Origin: Pseudomonadota bacterium
GTDB lineage: Bacteria; Pseudomonadota; Gammaproteobacteria; Steroidobacterales; Steroidobacteraceae
Direction: 5' to 3'
DNA: 10,407 bases
Assembly: GCA_021792815.1 (NCBI GenBank)
Contig: JAJYTX010000061.1
Coordinates: forward strand, 1 to 10,407
Made by a program: the position numbers and the translations under genes. The notes under the pieces are model-generated. The model saw only the letters and a list, made by a program, of their open reading frames with translations, did not search any database and had not been told where the DNA came from. This document shows positions 7,360-10,407 of the stretch, one piece after another (the first letter of the stretch is position 1; the number at the start of each line of letters is the position of its first letter).

Positions 7360-7382
7360 ATGCAGGGCGCCCTCGATGCAGG
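7360..7382. repeat. Direct repeat ATGCAGG flanking the palindrome AGGGCGCCCT
   Basis: ATGCAGG occurs at 7360-7366 and 7376-7382, sixteen bases apart. Between and overlapping them lies a perfect 10-base palindrome at 7364-7373. The arrangement could be a protein-binding site in the divergent promoter region; chance is not excluded in GC-rich DNA. Confidence 0.25.
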
Positions 7383-7451
7383 CTGATGGCGGCGGCGTGG
7401 CGGACGCTGCGCACAAGTGCCTCGAATATCGCTGGACTCGCCACGCCAGAG

Positions 7452-7485
7452 GATATGCTCGATATCGATTCATGGCATGCGTATC
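7452..7485. repeat. Imperfect inverted repeat with internal palindromes
   Basis: GATATGC (7452-7458) pairs with GCGTATC (7479-7485) with one mismatch around a 20-base centre. The centre contains the perfect palindrome CGATATCG (7460-7467) and GCATGC (7475-7480). This stretch is AT-richer than its surroundings and lies about 140 bases before the receptor start. It may be an operator. Confidence 0.25.
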
Positions 7486-7576
7486 AATCATTTCTCCTTG
7501 GACGACCTTATCCGATAGTCTCCCGCTCGACGACTTTCCGACACATCAATAGCGTGTCGATGGCGCCGCGTTTCGC

Positions 7577-7592
7577 CGGCAGGCACTTGCCG
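7577..7592 (+). promoter_or_regulatory. Small hairpin or operator CGGCA-N6-TGCCG before the receptor gene
   Basis: This is a perfect 5-base inverted repeat with a 6-base loop. It is flanked by TTTC on one side and GAAA on the other, which could extend the stem past a bulge. It ends 31 bases before the preferred receptor start. It could be an operator next to the promoter or a 5'-leader hairpin. Confidence 0.25.
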
Positions 7593-7613
7593 AAAAGATA
7601 ATACTGCCTAAAT

Positions 7614-7619
7614 GGGGGA
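7614..7619 (+). promoter_or_regulatory. Ribosome-binding site that sets the receptor start
   Basis: GGGGGA lies four bases before the ATG at 7624 and overlaps the G of an upstream in-frame ATG at 7612. The upstream ATG has no purine-rich sequence before it, and starting at 7624 gives a clean signal peptide beginning MRRWIMLL. Confidence 0.6.
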
Positions 7620-7623
7620 AGCC

Positions 7624-9915
7624 ATGCGTCGATGGATTATGTTGCTGCCTGTCGTGTTGAGCCCGGCTTCGACGCTGTGGGCGCGTTCACCAGCGAGTCC
7701 GCCGACGGCGACCGTGCCGCAGCTGCAAGAGGTGATCGTCACCGCGGAGCACAGACGGGAAGACATTCAACACACGACACTGGCGATCCAGGCGATTTCC
7801 GGGCAGTCACTGGTCGACACGGGCGCAAACGGCATCGCGGCCCTGACCAGGCTGGTTCCCGGGGTCCAGATCGGCGTCGCGGCGAGCGTTCCGCAGGTGT
7901 ACATCCGCGGCGTCGGCTCGAACTACATGAATGCATACAATTCGCCCGCAATACTCATGAGTGTCGATGGTGTTCCCAACAGTGAGCCCTGGGCATCCAG
8001 CGGCGAGCTCTATGACCTGGCGCGGGTAGAAGTCATCAAAGGGCCTCAGGGCACGTTGTATGGGCGCAACGCGACGGGCGGGGCGGTGAACATCATCACG
8101 AACAGGCCGACGCTCGGCCGTCGCGGCGGATATGTGAGCGTGGACGTCGGGAACTATGATCAGATAGAGACGACCGGCGCCTTGGACATTCCCTTGTCCG
8201 GATCCCTTGCCGCCAGAGTGGCGTTCCACAGGCTGAAGCATCAGGGATATCTGACCAACGGGTACAATGACGCCGACGAGACGGCGGGACGCGCGGAATT
8301 GCTTTGGAAGCCGCCGGAATACCGGATGTCTTTGCTGCTCGAAGCCGAATATGTCCACGAGGGCGGAAAGGGTTCCGGAGACGTGCCGATTTCACCTTCC
8401 GGCGTCTACGCCAATCCGGCCAATCCGTGGCAGGCACCGCCGCCGGGCAATCCACTCGTTTCCGCAGATCAGCCGAGGTGCATCGGGCCGGCCATCAATG
8501 TCGCGTTCCCTTACTGTTATCAGACAGACGGGTATCAGCGACTGGGCAACTGGCGGCTGAACGCGCAGTTCAAATGGGACCTCGGCTTCGGAACTTTGAC
8601 GGTGATCCCGGCCTATTGGCACATTCATGCGGACATATTTGGGCATCCGCGCATGGCCGACAATTACATCGATACGACGTCCCAGATGCGATCGGTGGAA
8701 ACCCGGCTGGCTTCAAATGACGACAAGGACAGTCGGTTCACGTGGCTGGTCGGCGCGTACTGGTCGATTGACAATGACCACGTGCCGCAGTCGTTCTGGC
8801 AACCAACCAACTATCCGCATCCACCCTACAGATTTTTCCCCATCCTGAATCCCGTGCACATGATGGACGAGAGTTACGCGGCGTTCACCCAGGACACCTA
8901 CAGGGTGACCAGCGCTTTGCGCATAACGGCCGGTCTTCGTTACACCTATGAGAAGAAGACCAAGGACGGCTATCAGCAAATCTCCGCACCGGCTGCCGCC
9001 TGCTCGTATACGGGCCTCACGAGTTACGATGCGCTCACGGGACGTTGCACCATCGCGGAAATCGGCTCGGCGGGCTGGCATTCGCTCCAATGGCTGGGTG
9101 CGGCCGAATACCGCCTGAGCCCGACCTCCATGGTCTATGCGCGCGTCAGCACCGGCGAGCACGCGGGAGGGTTCTTTCAGGGACTTCCGCCGGACACCTA
9201 TAAGCCCGAGTGGCTCAACGCGTACGCCCTCGGCTCGAAGAACAGATTCATGGACAATCGGCTGCAGCTGGACGCGGAGCTGTTCGATTGGTATTACCGG
9301 GACATGCAGGTGTCAACGGTCGGGCCTCTCAATCCCCCGACCATATTCGGGTCGGTCACACTGAATGCGGGGCGGGCGCACATCTACGGGCTGGACTTAC
9401 AGGCCAAGTTCGCGGCGACAGCCCGTGATGTCGTCGGCGGGGACGTTGAATATCTTCACGCGCAGAACACCAAATTCGTGTACCCGATCCTCGGGCCAGT
9501 CGCTCCCGGCCGCTGCCGCTCGGTGGCGGTCCAGGGAATTGGAGGCTTCGAGGATTGCAGCGGCACCGATCTGCTCAATGCGCCGACCTGGGATCTGAAT
9601 CTGAATTATCGGCACATGTTCCCGCTGTCCAATGGCGGCACCCTCGTGGCGGAAGTGGCGAGTCACATCGAGACGAGCGCCTGGCTCGGCTTCGATGAGA
9701 CGCTCCACGAGCGGCGCAGCTCGTATCACAAGACCAACCTCAGCGTGACGTACGCAGCCCCGAGCGGCCATTGGACGTTTCAGGCGTACGTGAACAACGT
9801 GGAAAATACCGCGGTGCGCTCGCTCCTGCAGAACGGCAGCGTTACCCGGTCGCCCTGGGTTTTCCTGTCCGATCCCCGTGTTTACGGGGTGCGTGCGACG
9901 GTGCATTTCCGCTGA
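7624..9915 (+). CDS. TonB-dependent outer-membrane receptor
   Basis: This 763-residue protein is an outer-membrane beta-barrel with an internal plug that imports a bound ligand using energy from TonB-ExbBD. In order: a signal peptide (about 1-20, likely cut after STLWA); a TonB-box-like LQEVIVTA (34-41); the plug (about 45-160) with YIRGVGSN (93-100), VDGVP (114-118) and the highly conserved VEVIKGPQGTLYGRNATGG (135-153); then the barrel to the C-terminus. The last residues read VYGVRATVHFR, so the usual terminal aromatic residue is second from last. The mature protein has exactly six cysteines, in three close pairs: C286/C298, C460/C475 and C631/C645. The barrel has many aromatic residues, and the EVIVTA...RRED type of N-terminus is common among receptors linked to degradation of organic compounds, not only siderophores. 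It diverges from a LysR gene, its probable regulator. The ligand is unknown. Confidence 0.95.
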   Translation: MRRWIMLLPVVLSPASTLWARSPASPPTATVPQLQEVIVTAEHRREDIQHTTLAIQAISGQSLVDTGANGIAALTRLVPGVQIGVAASVPQVYIRGVGSNYMNAYNSPAILMSVDGVPNSEPWASSGELYDLARVEVIKGPQGTLYGRNATGGAVNIITNRPTLGRRGGYVSVDVGNYDQIETTGALDIPLSGSLAARVAFHRLKHQGYLTNGYNDADETAGRAELLWKPPEYRMSLLLEAEYVHEGGKGSGDVPISPSGVYANPANPWQAPPPGNPLVSADQPRCIGPAINVAFPYCYQTDGYQRLGNWRLNAQFKWDLGFGTLTVIPAYWHIHADIFGHPRMADNYIDTTSQMRSVETRLASNDDKDSRFTWLVGAYWSIDNDHVPQSFWQPTNYPHPPYRFFPILNPVHMMDESYAAFTQDTYRVTSALRITAGLRYTYEKKTKDGYQQISAPAAACSYTGLTSYDALTGRCTIAEIGSAGWHSLQWLGAAEYRLSPTSMVYARVSTGEHAGGFFQGLPPDTYKPEWLNAYALGSKNRFMDNRLQLDAELFDWYYRDMQVSTVGPLNPPTIFGSVTLNAGRAHIYGLDLQAKFAATARDVVGGDVEYLHAQNTKFVYPILGPVAPGRCRSVAVQGIGGFEDCSGTDLLNAPTWDLNLNYRHMFPLSNGGTLVAEVASHIETSAWLGFDETLHERRSSYHKTNLSVTYAAPSGHWTFQAYVNNVENTAVRSLLQNGSVTRSPWVFLSDPRVYGVRATVHFR

Positions 9916-10235
9916 ATCGCGGGTGAGCGTACTTTGATCGCGGTGGGCCCGCCATACGCGCGCGGATTGCCTGCCGGCGAGGTCGGGTCATAGGTGTGAG
10001 CGGTCGCGGTATGCGGCGCGGAGGCAGGTCGTGCCAGGGACATTTCCTCACGTCGGTGAGCGTCTTCTTCCGGGCCGCCGAAGGTGCCTGCGCCCGGTGA
10101 CCTGGACTGTCCACTCGTTGCGGCGTTTCAAGCCGCTGCTCGCGGGATGAAAGAGGACATTTCGGCCGTCATGGATACGGTCCGAGTGCTTCGGTGCGGC
10201 AGTCGATCCGTGGTCGCGTGCCGATCGACTTCCCG
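9916..10235. other. 320-base gap between convergent genes, nothing convincing
   Basis: The gap separates the stop codons of the receptor (+) and SDR (-) genes. Short open frames here are Arg/Pro-rich noise. There is a GC-rich near-palindrome, GGTGGGCCCGCC (9942-9953), but it has no loop and no T-run, so I do not call a terminator. No tRNA or repeat was seen. Confidence 0.5.

Positions 10236-10407
<172 letters not shown>

Larger units (their letters stand above)
7181..7623. other. Divergent control region between LysR and TonB-receptor genes
   Basis: The 443 bases carry no plausible gene; small open frames here are compositionally noise. The region must hold the promoters for both divergent genes. 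It contains several dyads and a short direct repeat (listed separately) and three TCAAT half-sites (7262-7266, 7484-7488, 7546-7550) identical to one arm of the dyad at 3078-3092. A -10-like GATAAT occurs at 7597-7602, close to the receptor start, but I find no matching -35 at normal spacing. Confidence 0.6.

Noticed and set aside
7582..7592. Possible sigma-54 promoter (GGCAC followed by TTGC)
   Set aside because: The two elements lack the required spacing between the -24 and -12 boxes.
7612..7623. Earlier ATG for the TonB receptor
   Set aside because: No ribosome-binding site precedes it, and its G-rich codons form the likely ribosome-binding site for the ATG at 7624.
9842..10114. 90-codon minus-strand frame after the receptor gene
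   Set aside because: Its Arg/Pro-rich composition and overlap with the receptor's 3' end indicate chance.

Overview
The window is GC-rich, densely coding bacterial DNA. The sequence suggests a proteobacterium, probably gamma- or betaproteobacterial. The reasons are a class II ribonucleotide reductase split into two adjacent genes (NrdJa/NrdJb, known from Pseudomonas) and a TonB-dependent receptor of the long type common in environmental proteobacteria. This assignment is inference; there is no rRNA or other phylogenetic marker in the window.

Layout. Bases 1-1671 hold core metabolism on the + strand: the 3' end of nrdJ (catalytic subunit) and, 48 bases on, the small companion gene nrdJb (TSCPD domain plus a cysteine-rich tail). 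From 1751 onward the content changes to an accessory, probably catabolic locus. A creatinase/Xaa-Pro-peptidase-like M24 protein (-, 1751-2941) diverges from a D-2-hydroxyacid dehydrogenase (+, 3207-4217). The dehydrogenase converges, with 9 bases between stop codons, on a Spinster-like MFS transporter (-, 4227-5636). About 600 bases without a convincing gene follow. Next come a LysR-type regulator (-, 6236-7180), a 443-base divergent control region, a TonB-dependent outer-membrane receptor (+, 7624-9915), a 320-base gap, and the C-terminal end of a short-chain dehydrogenase (-, 10236-10407, running off the window).

How the parts may fit together (inference): the receptor would bring a specific compound across the outer membrane, the MFS protein would carry it or a product across the inner membrane, and the M24 protein, hydroxyacid dehydrogenase and SDR would process it. 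The LysR protein would control the divergent promoters. A clean LysR-type dyad (ATTGA-N5-TCAAT, which fits T-N11-A) lies between the M24 and dehydrogenase genes. The substrate cannot be named from sequence.

The most unusual item is the M24 protein. It keeps the fold signatures, but most of the five canonical metal ligands are replaced (I256, E267, H330, H359, C372), so it is unlikely to be an ordinary dinuclear aminopeptidase. A second notable point is that the receptor has exactly six cysteines, arranged as three closely spaced pairs. No tRNA, rRNA, CRISPR array, insertion sequence or phage gene was seen.
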